Assembly: GCA_004555655.1 (NCBI GenBank)
Contig: SFHJ01000024.1
Coordinates: 1-64,000, forward strand
Source of the DNA: Clostridiales bacterium
Lineage (GTDB): Bacteria > Bacillota > Clostridia > Oscillospirales > Oscillospiraceae
DNA length: 64,000 nucleotides
Direction of reading: 5' to 3'
Each line of letters opens with the position of its first letter. Within the stretch, counting starts at the first letter, position 1. The notes under the pieces are model-generated. The model was not told where the DNA came from. It searched no databases and was given only the letters and a program-made list of their open reading frames with translations. Made by a program: the position numbers and the translations under genes. Below, piece after piece: positions 47,653 to 54,883 of the stretch.

Positions 47653-50205
47653 TTATCCATTTTTCCGGTTATTTTCCTCCAGAATGTGAGCGATCTCCTG
47701 CTCCACGGCCATGACCTCGTCGTGGAACTGCCCGGCGGGAACACGCTCGGCGTTATGGCCGAGGATGATGAGCTGCTCAAGCGAGTCCGACGTCGCCACG
47801 CGCACGCGCCTGCGGCGGCTGCGCAGCTCATACGTCACGCGCTCGATATACTGGTCGGCCGTCTCGGCCTCTTTGGTGTAGACGAGATAGATGTTGTGGT
47901 ATTTTTCCACCGCGCCCAGATTCTGCGGCACGCGATACGCGTCGAATACCAGAATCAGCGCGCAGCCGCGGTAGCCCTGATAGTTGCACAGAAGATTCAT
48001 CAGTATGTGCCGCGCCGCGTCCAGATTGTCCTTTGCCACGGCTTTCAGCTCGTCCCATGCAAAAATAATGTTGTAACCGTCGACCAGCAGATACTCATCC
48101 GCAGGCTCGAGCTGCTGCAGAAGCTCGCGCTTGTGCTCAGAGCGAAGGGCCATCATCGGAAGTACATCCCGGCGGCGGATGGCGCCATAGGTGCGCTCAA
48201 AAATCGACAGCAGCTCCTTTTCCAGCTCCGGCGCGCCGCCGGGCGCGACCGAGCGGATAATTCTCTCCTGCGCGGCGGGCTTTGGCCGCAGATCCAAAAG
48301 CGGCAGGTGCGCGTAGCGGTCGACCTCGTCCCACTTGACCTCGAAGCCCGCGCCGTGCGCGCAGAACACAGAGCCGGTGGGATTTTCCAGGTCGCGCTCC
48401 GGGTCATAACCAAGCGCCTGCACAACGGCCGGCTGATCGGCGCAGGGCCGGTAGCCGCCGAGACGGCAGAAAAGCCGTCCCCTGCCGCGCGTGTAGCTTG
48501 TTACCTCGCGCTGATATCCGCGCAGAAGCCTGACCGGCGCGCTGCCGCGCAGGATTGCGCCGCCGTCTGCGGCCGTCTCGGGCGGGTCAAATTCGCCCTG
48601 CATGCGCTGAATATCGGTCATCGCTCTGCCCACCGTGTCGGAGGGAAGCTCGAGCCGGAAGCTGTACCACGGCTCCAGCAGCACGCTTTTCGCCTTTCTC
48701 AGCCCCTGCCGCACCGCGCGGTAGGTCGCCTGGCGGAAATCGCCGCCCTCGGTGTGCTTTTCATGCGCACGCCCGGCAACGAGCGTGATGCGCATATCGG
48801 TGACCGGCGCGCCCGCCAGCACGCCCGGGTGCTCCTTTTCCGCCAGATGCGTGAAAATCAGCCGCTGCCAGTTGCGCGCGAGCACATCTTCACTGCACAT
48901 GGTGTCGAATTGCAGGCCGCTGCCCGGCTCGATCGGCTCAAGCAGCAGCTGCACCTCGGCGTAGTGGCGCAGCGGCTCATAGTGACCCACACCCACCACG
49001 GGCGCTTCGATTGTCTCCTTGTAGACGATATTGCCCTCGTCAAATCGCACGTGCAGGCCAAAGCGCTCGAAAATTTTGCGCTGCAAAATCTCCATCTGCA
49101 CCTCACCCATGAGCTGCACGCGGATTTCGCGCAGCCGTGCGTGCCACAGTAAATGCAGCTGCGGGTCCTCCTCTTCCAGCTGGCGCAGACGCGAAAACGC
49201 GGCCTGCACATCCCCGCCGTCCTCCAGAAGCAGCCTGTACTCCAGCACGGGCTGCAGAACAGGCCTTTTTCCGGCAGCACTTGCGCCAAGGCCGTCGCCG
49301 GGCATGGTCTTGCTCAGACCCGTCACCGCGCAGACCGTCCCTGCCGGAGCCGACTGCAGCAGCGAAAATTTGGTGCCGGAGTATTCGCGCAGCTGGTCGG
49401 CCTTCTCCTGCCAGCCATTGCCAGAAAGCAGCGTCTTGACTCTCAGCTCGCCGCCCGTGACCTTCAAGAATGTCAGCCGCACGCCCTGATTGTCGCGCGC
49501 GATTTTGAATACGCGGGCGGAGAACTCCTGCGGCCAGCTTGGCTCGCAGGTATAGCGCGAGAGCCCCTCCAGCAGCGCGTCCACGCCGTCAAGGTGGAGC
49601 GCAGCGCCGAAAAAGCACGGAAAAATCCCGCGCCGGGCGATGCGTGCGGCAATGTCCGCATCCGCGATCCCGCCTGTTTCCAGATAGCGCTCCATCATTG
49701 CCTCGTCGCACAGCGCCAGCTGCTCGTCGTCGCGCGCAGTAAAATCGAGACAGTTTTCATCGAGTTCCGCCTGCAGCTGCCGCACAAGCGCCGCGCGGTC
49801 GGCGCCCGCGACGTCCATCTTGTTGACAAACAGAAACGTCGGAATCTGATACCGGCGCAAAAGCTGCCAGAGCGTGTGCGTATGCCCCTGCACGCCGCCT
49901 GAGCCGCTGACGACAAGCACCGCGTAGTCCAGCACAGCCAGACACCGCTCCATCTCAGCCGAAAAATCGACGTGGCCCGGCGTGTCGATGAGCGTCATGC
50001 GGCAGCCGCCATATTCCATGACCGCCTGCTTGGAGAAAACGGTGATGCCGCGGTCGCGTTCGACCGTGTCAGTGTCAAAAAATGTGTCTCCATGGTCGAC
50101 ACGGCCAAGCGTGCGGATCGCGCCGCAGCGGTAGAGCATCGCCTCGGACAGCGTCGTCTTCCCCGCGTCGACATGGGCCAAAACGCCCAGTGTGATTTTC
50201 TTCAT
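47653..50205 (-). CDS. TetM/EF-G-like translational GTPase fused to a Rae1/YacP-like NYN nuclease domain
   Basis: An 850-aa protein. Residues 1-640 resemble EF-G and TetM-type ribosomal protection proteins: G1 AHVDAGKTT (10-18), RGIT (switch I), DTPGH (G3), NKMD (G4), and domain IV/V segments such as SVLLEPWYSFRLELP. Residues from about 700 to 830 match YacP/Rae1: LLVDGYNIIFAW with Asp near 709, LILVFDAYRVP, KEAETADQYIE and VATSDSLEQ, all acidic NYN-domain residues. Rae1 of B. subtilis cuts mRNA in the ribosomal A site. A GTPase that binds the ribosome could bring the nuclease there. Its start overlaps the stop of the upstream gene (ATGA). A tetracycline-resistance role is possible but less likely. 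Confidence 0.88.
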   Translation of the reverse strand: MKKITLGVLAHVDAGKTTLSEAMLYRCGAIRTLGRVDHGDTFFDTDTVERDRGITVFSKQAVMEYGGCRMTLIDTPGHVDFSAEMERCLAVLDYAVLVVSGSGGVQGHTHTLWQLLRRYQIPTFLFVNKMDVAGADRAALVRQLQAELDENCLDFTARDDEQLALCDEAMMERYLETGGIADADIAARIARRGIFPCFFGAALHLDGVDALLEGLSRYTCEPSWPQEFSARVFKIARDNQGVRLTFLKVTGGELRVKTLLSGNGWQEKADQLREYSGTKFSLLQSAPAGTVCAVTGLSKTMPGDGLGASAAGKRPVLQPVLEYRLLLEDGGDVQAAFSRLRQLEEEDPQLHLLWHARLREIRVQLMGEVQMEILQRKIFERFGLHVRFDEGNIVYKETIEAPVVGVGHYEPLRHYAEVQLLLEPIEPGSGLQFDTMCSEDVLARNWQRLIFTHLAEKEHPGVLAGAPVTDMRITLVAGRAHEKHTEGGDFRQATYRAVRQGLRKAKSVLLEPWYSFRLELPSDTVGRAMTDIQRMQGEFDPPETAADGGAILRGSAPVRLLRGYQREVTSYTRGRGRLFCRLGGYRPCADQPAVVQALGYDPERDLENPTGSVFCAHGAGFEVKWDEVDRYAHLPLLDLRPKPAAQERIIRSVAPGGAPELEKELLSIFERTYGAIRRRDVLPMMALRSEHKRELLQQLEPADEYLLVDGYNIIFAWDELKAVAKDNLDAARHILMNLLCNYQGYRGCALILVFDAYRVPQNLGAVEKYHNIYLVYTKEAETADQYIERVTYELRSRRRRVRVATSDSLEQLIILGHNAERVPAGQFHDEVMAVEQEIAHILEENNRKNG

Positions 50206-50666
50206 GCGTCTGTTCGTTCCGGATGTGACGCGATAAAATCGTCCGCGATCTGCGCGGCCATGCCGACGAGCTGTTTGCACGGGCGCTTTTTGTAGTATTC
50301 CTGCGTGCGCGGCGCCGGATCGGCCTTCTTCACGTCTTTGGAAAGCCCCAAAAGCTCGCGGCAGACGATCGAGCCGTTGGCCTCGCGGTATTGCTCGGCC
50401 GCAGCCTGCACACTGTGGTAAAGCGCGAGCTTGGCCGCGCGGTCATCAGGCGCGTCATAGCCGTAGAGCGCGCTGAAAACGAGCGTCAGACCGCTCACCG
50501 CGCCGCACACCTCACGCATGCCGCCCACGCCGCCGCCAAAGCCCGAGGCAAGCCGGAGCGCCTGCGCCTCGTCCAGTCCCGTTACGTCACAGAACGCTGC
50601 AAATACCGCCTGCGCGCAGTTGTAGCCCTGCTGGAACAGCTCCTCTGCCTTTTCCGCATGTGTCAT
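50202..50666 (-). CDS. C_GCAxxG_C_C-family protein
   Basis: A 154-aa protein of the redox or metal-binding C_GCAxxG_C_C family. The motif is seen as GYNCAQAVFAAF (Cys near residue 17), FGGGVGGMREVCGAVSG (near 42-58) and later single cysteines (CRELLG and RPCKQL). Members are thought to bind metals or take part in oxidation-reduction, but none is well characterised. GGAGG precedes the ATG. Its stop overlaps the start of the GTPase-nuclease gene, so production of the two is linked. The functional connection is unknown. Confidence 0.8.
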   Translation of the reverse strand: MTHAEKAEELFQQGYNCAQAVFAAFCDVTGLDEAQALRLASGFGGGVGGMREVCGAVSGLTLVFSALYGYDAPDDRAAKLALYHSVQAAAEQYREANGSIVCRELLGLSKDVKKADPAPRTQEYYKKRPCKQLVGMAAQIADDFIASHPERTDA

Positions 50667-50733
50667 ATCCGTGTCCTCCTGTGTCTTTTTCTGCAGTATA
50701 TCATATCCTGCGTCCGTTTTCCATGGCGTACGC

Positions 50734-50762
50734 TTGTTTTCCCCGGTTTTTCCTGCTACAAT
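50734..50762 (+). promoter_or_regulatory. Promoter of the radical SAM gene
   Basis: TTGTTT (50734-50739) and TACAAT (50757-50762) with a 17-bp spacer, 28 bp before the TTG start. Confidence 0.7.
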
Positions 50763-50790
50763 GACAAAAACACGCTAAGGAGGCGGCAAC

Positions 50791-51636
50791 TTGTATTCCA
50801 AGGTCTTTCTCGAGATCACAAACGTCTGCAATCTGCGCTGCAGCTTCTGCCCCGGTACGCGGCGCAGGCCGCGCTTTCTTTCACCGGAGGAATTCCGAAT
50901 CCTTGCCACCAAGCTCCGCCCCGTGACCGATTATCTGCACCTGCACGTGATGGGCGAGCCGCTGTTTCATCCGCAGCTGGCCGAAATTCTGGAGCTCTCC
51001 CATGCGCTCGGTTTTCAGATCAATCTCACGACCAACGGCACGCTGCTGGAAAGGCAGCAGGATATCCTGCTGAACGCGCCTGCGCTGCGGCGCGTGAACG
51101 TGAGCCTGCACTCGTTTGAGGCCAATGAATGCGGCGATTTTGACGGGTATCTGCGCGCCTGCGCCGGCTTTGGCCGCGAAGCCGCCGGACGCGGCAAGCT
51201 CGTGAGCTACCGGCTGTGGAACCTCGACGGCGAGGCCACACGCGGACTGCACGAGAAAAACGACGCGATTCTTGCCGCGCTGCACCGGGCGTTTCCAAAC
51301 CCCTGGCGCAAAAACACGTGGGGCTGGCGGCTGGATGATACGGTCTATATCAACTACGGCGAAAGATTTGACTGGCCCACAATGGACGCGCCCGAGCGCG
51401 GCGAACGGGGACGCTGCCGCGCGCTGACCGGCCAACTGGCTGTTTTGTGCGACGGAACGGCGGTACCGTGCTGTCTCGACGGTGAGGGCCGGATGGCACT
51501 CGGCAATCTCTTTACGCAGGACCTGGAAGATATTCTTGCCTCGCCGCTGGCGCGCACGATTACACAGGGCTTTCAAAACGGCATGCGCGCTCACCCGCTC
51601 TGCCGCCGCTGCGGCTATATTGACCGCTTCCGCTAG
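50791..51636 (+). CDS. Radical SAM/SPASM-like protein
   Basis: A 281-aa radical SAM enzyme. The CxxxCxxC motif that holds the 4Fe-4S cluster is seen in TNVCNLRCSFC (residues 10-20). Further cysteines at RGRCRAL, AVPCCLDG and LCRRCGY in the C-terminal half fit a SPASM or twitch-type auxiliary cluster. The start codon is TTG, 7 bp after AAGGAGG. No peptide substrate gene is nearby. Reaction and substrate are unknown; maturation of a peptide or protein is a guess from the SPASM-like tail. Confidence 0.82.
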   Translation: MYSKVFLEITNVCNLRCSFCPGTRRRPRFLSPEEFRILATKLRPVTDYLHLHVMGEPLFHPQLAEILELSHALGFQINLTTNGTLLERQQDILLNAPALRRVNVSLHSFEANECGDFDGYLRACAGFGREAAGRGKLVSYRLWNLDGEATRGLHEKNDAILAALHRAFPNPWRKNTWGWRLDDTVYINYGERFDWPTMDAPERGERGRCRALTGQLAVLCDGTAVPCCLDGEGRMALGNLFTQDLEDILASPLARTITQGFQNGMRAHPLCRRCGYIDRFR

Positions 51637-51866
51637 CATTTTGGGCAGGAAATCTTTAGATTTTTTTCATGTTTCGTTTACAATCTGTTCACCACCCTAA
51701 GCCTGCTTTCGGGTATTCTACAGTTACAGGGAACGTTGGTTTTCGGGAATACCCGCAGACAGGCAGCAACGCTTCTTTGTACCAATCCACATGCTTTCAC
51801 CTCTCTCCTCTCTCTTTTTCAAAACGAAGCCGGTACCATTCAGGTACCGGCTTCACCCATGTCTGA
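51637..51866. other. Intergenic region with two inverted repeats
   Basis: CGGGTATTC (from about 51712) and GAATACCCG (near 51747) pair, flanked by CCTG/CAGG. A second, perfect hairpin, GAAGCCGGTACC / GGTACCGGCTTC, lies at 51826-51854. T-rich and CT-rich runs lie between them. No gene was found. The second hairpin is followed on the minus strand by GTTTTG and may help stop transcription of the SH3 lipoprotein gene. Confidence 0.45.
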
Positions 51867-51871
51867 TCAAA

Positions 51872-51906
51872 AGCGGCAGGCGCCAATCTGCGCCTGCCGC
51901 TCTTTG
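51872..51906 (-). terminator. Terminator after the SH3 lipoprotein gene
   Basis: AGCGGCAGGCGC (51872-51883) and GCGCCTGCCGCT (51890-51901) pair around a 6-nt loop; the minus-strand continuation is TTTTGATC. Confidence 0.82.
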
Positions 51907-53184
51907 TTATTGCTTTGTCGTCGGGGTTGCGAGGTAATCTGCGCTGACGTAGGCATATATGCCGTTGAGCACGATCTCATACCAGTTGTTCGCCGTTTTG
52001 CCGCATACAGCGACCGCCGTGTTTTGCGGCAGCGACTGCAGAATGTCGCCGTTTGTCGACGGGAAGCTGCGCACATTCAGGCTGGTGGCCGTGACAATCA
52101 TGCACGCTCCCATGGGCGTAATCTCAGTATCGAGATCGGCCGGCCAATCGGACACAGCCTCGTCAGGCGTAAAGAGCCGGTTCGCACCGAAGATGCCCGC
52201 CACGCGGCAGGCCTGCTCGGTCGTGAATGTGGCATAGCCGCTCTCGCCGTAGAGAATGCCGCAGTCCCACGTGTCATCCTTCCAGACAAGATCAACGCCA
52301 TAGCGGTCTTCGCCGATGATTGCTGTATAATTGGGTTCGCTTGCCGGCATGGAGGCCAGATCGCCGGAGAAGTTTGCATTCAGAAGCATCTCGCTCAGCG
52401 CGAGCGCGTCGTTCTCAGGCAGATCGCGGGTGAGTGTGTCCTCGCCGGCGCGATACTCCACCGAAGCCACAGCCGAGGGCTCCGGCTCTTCGGGCACGGG
52501 CACGCTGATGGTGAACCAGCCTGTACCGCCAGACTCATTGAAGCTGAACTGCAGCTGCTGCGCGCCGGACTGCCGGCCCGTCAGCAGAAAGCCCTGTTCG
52601 TTGCCTGTGACAGTGTACAGGCCCGACGAGGCGTAGAAGCTGTAGAACAGCTCCTGCATGGTGTTCTCCGTTTCGGTAAGGCCGCACGCATAGGCCGTAT
52701 CCAGCTCAAGCCGGTTTGCCATATTGTCGCGCAGATAGCTGTCGGAGATCAGATGCAGCGGCAGCAGCAGATCGTAATTCTGGCCGTTCAGCCGCAGCTC
52801 ACGGTGCGCGCCGACGAAGATGTACCAGTCCTTGATGTTCAGCGGCTCCTTCTGATACAAACACCAATAGTGCGTCACGCTGCCGTCTTCCTTTGTGAAC
52901 AGCCAGCAGGGGCCATACTCGTTTTCAAACAGCGCGCCGGAGACGCCCTCGTTATTTTTGATAATCAGCTTCTGCATCGCGTCGAGCTTCTTGCCCGACT
53001 CAAACTGATAGCCGCCGTAGGAGACGAAGTCGCCGCTGTTGACGTCGGCCTTCACATTGAGCGTGAGTGTCTCGTCGCTGCCGAAGGCCCGGGCCTGAAT
53101 GCCGCTGCCTGATTTTCCTGAGCAGCCGGCAAGCACACCCGCCAGCAGCGTCAGCGCCAGCACCAGTGCCAGTATCTTTTTCAC
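51907..53184 (-). CDS. Lipoprotein with C-terminal SH3 domain
   Basis: A 425-aa predicted lipoprotein: signal peptide with lipobox VLAGC (Cys about residue 21). The middle part (about 40-345) is not recognised. The C-terminal 65 residues form a bacterial SH3b domain (ATSLNVRSFPSTNGDILQSL, then NWYEIVLNGIYAYVSADYL), which usually binds the cell wall. Likely an outer-face, wall-associated lipoprotein. The promoter on the minus strand is good and the gene is monocistronic. Middle-domain function is unknown. Confidence 0.75.
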   Translation of the reverse strand: MKKILALVLALTLLAGVLAGCSGKSGSGIQARAFGSDETLTLNVKADVNSGDFVSYGGYQFESGKKLDAMQKLIIKNNEGVSGALFENEYGPCWLFTKEDGSVTHYWCLYQKEPLNIKDWYIFVGAHRELRLNGQNYDLLLPLHLISDSYLRDNMANRLELDTAYACGLTETENTMQELFYSFYASSGLYTVTGNEQGFLLTGRQSGAQQLQFSFNESGGTGWFTISVPVPEEPEPSAVASVEYRAGEDTLTRDLPENDALALSEMLLNANFSGDLASMPASEPNYTAIIGEDRYGVDLVWKDDTWDCGILYGESGYATFTTEQACRVAGIFGANRLFTPDEAVSDWPADLDTEITPMGACMIVTATSLNVRSFPSTNGDILQSLPQNTAVAVCGKTANNWYEIVLNGIYAYVSADYLATPTTKQ

Positions 53185-53233
53185 ACAGATCCCTCCATTC
53201 CAAACATTTCGTATTCCACGTCCATTTTCTCAC

Positions 53234-53262
53234 AGTATAGCACACTCTTTCCAGTTTTGCAA
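53234..53262 (-). promoter_or_regulatory. Promoter of the SH3 lipoprotein gene
   Basis: On the minus strand TTGCAA (53257-53262) and TATACT (53234-53239) with a 17-bp spacer and an upstream TGC. Confidence 0.65.
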
Positions 53263-53362
53263 ATGAACTGAAAAATGACGCGCTTTTTTCCGCTCCCTGC
53301 GCAGCGTGGCTATGAAGATCGTCCTTCTTCGCCACTTTTCGCGGCAAAACGGCTGCACGTGC

Positions 53363-53391
53363 TTGAGAATCTGCGCGCAATCGGATATAAT
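53363..53391 (+). promoter_or_regulatory. Promoter of the HAD/CAT-like operon
   Basis: TTGAGA (53363-53368) and TATAAT (53386-53391) with a 17-bp spacer, 28 bp before the start codon. Confidence 0.75.
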
Positions 53392-53419
53392 AGCAAAAAA
53401 CAACTATGGAGGAGCGTCC

Positions 53420-54076
53420 ATGCGCTACAAATGTCTGGTGCTCGATCACGATGACACCGTTGTGAACAGCACCGCCACCATCCATTTCCCGTCCTTTCTG
53501 GAGTTTCTTTCGCAGGTGCGGCCCGGCGTGCACTACACACTGGAGGAGTATTTCCGCAAGAATTTTGACCCCGGCATCATGGAGCTGTTTACCGACGAGC
53601 TGCACTTCACGCCGCAGGAGCTTGACGACGAATTCCTGTTCTGGCAGCAGTACGTCAGGACGCGCGTGCCGCGCGCGTACGACGGTATGCGCGAAATTCT
53701 TGAGCGCCACCGCGCGCAGGGCGGCCTCATCACTGTGGTCTCCCACTCCACGTCCGAGACCATCGTGCGCGACTATCAGGAAAACGGTCTTCCCCTGCCC
53801 GACCTCATCTTCGGCTGGGAGCTGCCGATGGAGCAGCGCAAGCCCAACGCCTGGCCGCTGCTGGAGATCATGAAGCGCTTTGGCCTTGCAGCGGGCGATC
53901 TTCTGATGCTCGACGATCTCAAGCCCGGCTACGATATGGCGCGCGCAGCGGGCGTCGGCTTTGCCGCCGCCGGATGGGCGAACGACATCGCCGAGATCGA
54001 GGGCTTTATGCGCAAAAACTGCGATTTCTACTGCAAGCGCGTCGCCGACTTTGACGCGCTGCTGCAGGAGGTGTGA
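53420..54076 (+). CDS. HAD-superfamily hydrolase
   Basis: A 218-aa haloacid-dehalogenase-type phosphatase. Motif I is LVLDHDDT with nucleophile Asp9 and Asp11; motif II Ser is in VVSHST (near 111); motif III Lys is in EQRKPNAWP (near 146); motif IV is LLMLDDLKPG (near 165). The helical cap lies between motifs I and II, as in class C1 enzymes such as phosphoglycolate phosphatase. The ATG at 53420 after GGAGG is chosen over an open frame extending 38 codons upstream. It lies 1 bp before the CAT-like gene, in the same operon. Substrate unknown. Confidence 0.83.
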   Translation: MRYKCLVLDHDDTVVNSTATIHFPSFLEFLSQVRPGVHYTLEEYFRKNFDPGIMELFTDELHFTPQELDDEFLFWQQYVRTRVPRAYDGMREILERHRAQGGLITVVSHSTSETIVRDYQENGLPLPDLIFGWELPMEQRKPNAWPLLEIMKRFGLAAGDLLMLDDLKPGYDMARAAGVGFAAAGWANDIAEIEGFMRKNCDFYCKRVADFDALLQEV

Positions 54077-54077
54077 G

Positions 54078-54701
54078 ATGAGGACCATCGACCCGTCAAA
54101 CTGGCTGCGGCGTGAGATCTACGAGCTGTTCTCCGGCTGTGACCATCCGTTCTACTCCGTCTCGCTCGAGCTGGACGTGACGAACCTGCACCGGTATACG
54201 CACGAAAACGGCCTGTCGTTTTATTACAGCCTGTCCTACCTCGTCACCGAGGCGATGGAGTCTGTCGAGGCGATGCGCATTCGTATCCGGGATGGCCGGC
54301 TCGTCGTCACAGACGCGCTCATCCCCAGCTGCACCGACATACTGCCGGGCAGCGACTGCTTCGTCATCGTCACGCTGCCGCGCGGAGATGATATGGCCGC
54401 TTTCTGCCAAAAGGCCAGGGCGCTGGCGCTGACACAGAAGTCGCTTTTTGACCCTGGGATGGAAGTGCGGGACGATCTCATCTACTTCTCCTGCCTGCCG
54501 TGGTTCACGCTCACGGGCTTTGTGACCGAGCGAAACCTTGACGTCGACGACTGCATCCCGCGCGTCACGTGGGGAAAATATCAGAGGCGCGGCGACAGTC
54601 TCATTTTGAACCTCACCGTGGAGGTCAACCACCGCACCGTCGACGGCATACACCTGGGCCGTTTTTACGAAGCGCTGCAGGCGCGCATCAACAGTCTGTA
54701 A
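54078..54701 (+). CDS. Chloramphenicol-acetyltransferase-like protein
   Basis: A 207-aa member of the CAT family of trimeric acetyl-CoA acyltransferases. The catalytic His is in NHRTVDGIH (near residue 188), matching the HxxxDG motif; the first of the usual two His residues is Asn. The N-terminal half has the SLELDVTNL and YYSLSYLVTEAM segments typical of the fold. Chromosomal CAT-like proteins often do not confer resistance, so the substrate is open. Its start is 1 bp after the HAD gene's stop, with GGAGG inside the upstream gene. Repeat copy D follows. Confidence 0.78.
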   Translation: MRTIDPSNWLRREIYELFSGCDHPFYSVSLELDVTNLHRYTHENGLSFYYSLSYLVTEAMESVEAMRIRIRDGRLVVTDALIPSCTDILPGSDCFVIVTLPRGDDMAAFCQKARALALTQKSLFDPGMEVRDDLIYFSCLPWFTLTGFVTERNLDVDDCIPRVTWGKYQRRGDSLILNLTVEVNHRTVDGIHLGRFYEALQARINSL

Positions 54702-54710
54702 ACAAAAAGC

Positions 54711-54881
54711 CAGTGCCCCGACGCTGTCGGGGCACTGCAGCGTGTCGAAAAAGCCTCGCAGAGTTTCGCGCCCGCAGGCGCGAAAGACATGTGGATCATT
54801 TTTCCCGGCGGCGTGTACGTCGGGAAAAATACACTCGAGTTTTTCGACAGCCTCCAGTGCCCCGACGCTGTCGGGGCACTG
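54711..54881 (+). repeat. Palindromic intergenic element, copy D, between identical hairpins
   Basis: Identical 27-bp hairpins, CAGTGCCCCGACG-CTGTCGGGGCACTG (54711-54737 and 54855-54881), flank a 117-bp element. It starts CAGCGTGTCGAAAAAGCC and is identical to copy A through the core hairpin (loop GCGGCGTGTACGT) up to ACACTC, then lacks the left arm of the terminal hairpin and ends GAGTTTTTCGACAGCCTC. It lies between the 3' ends of the CAT-like gene and lplA. The second hairpin is followed by TTTTAA. Confidence 0.92.
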
Positions 54882-54883
54882 TT

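Noticed and set aside
47653..50205. Tetracycline resistance gene tet(M)-type
   Set aside because: The GTPase part is TetM-like but the nuclease domain and the chromosomal operon argue for a housekeeping or rescue role; resistance cannot be claimed from sequence.
54078..54701. Chloramphenicol resistance gene
   Set aside because: CAT-like fold only; many chromosomal homologues have other substrates.
20039..54881. CRISPR array
   Set aside because: The four repeats are scattered over 35 kb, with genes between them and no spacer pattern.
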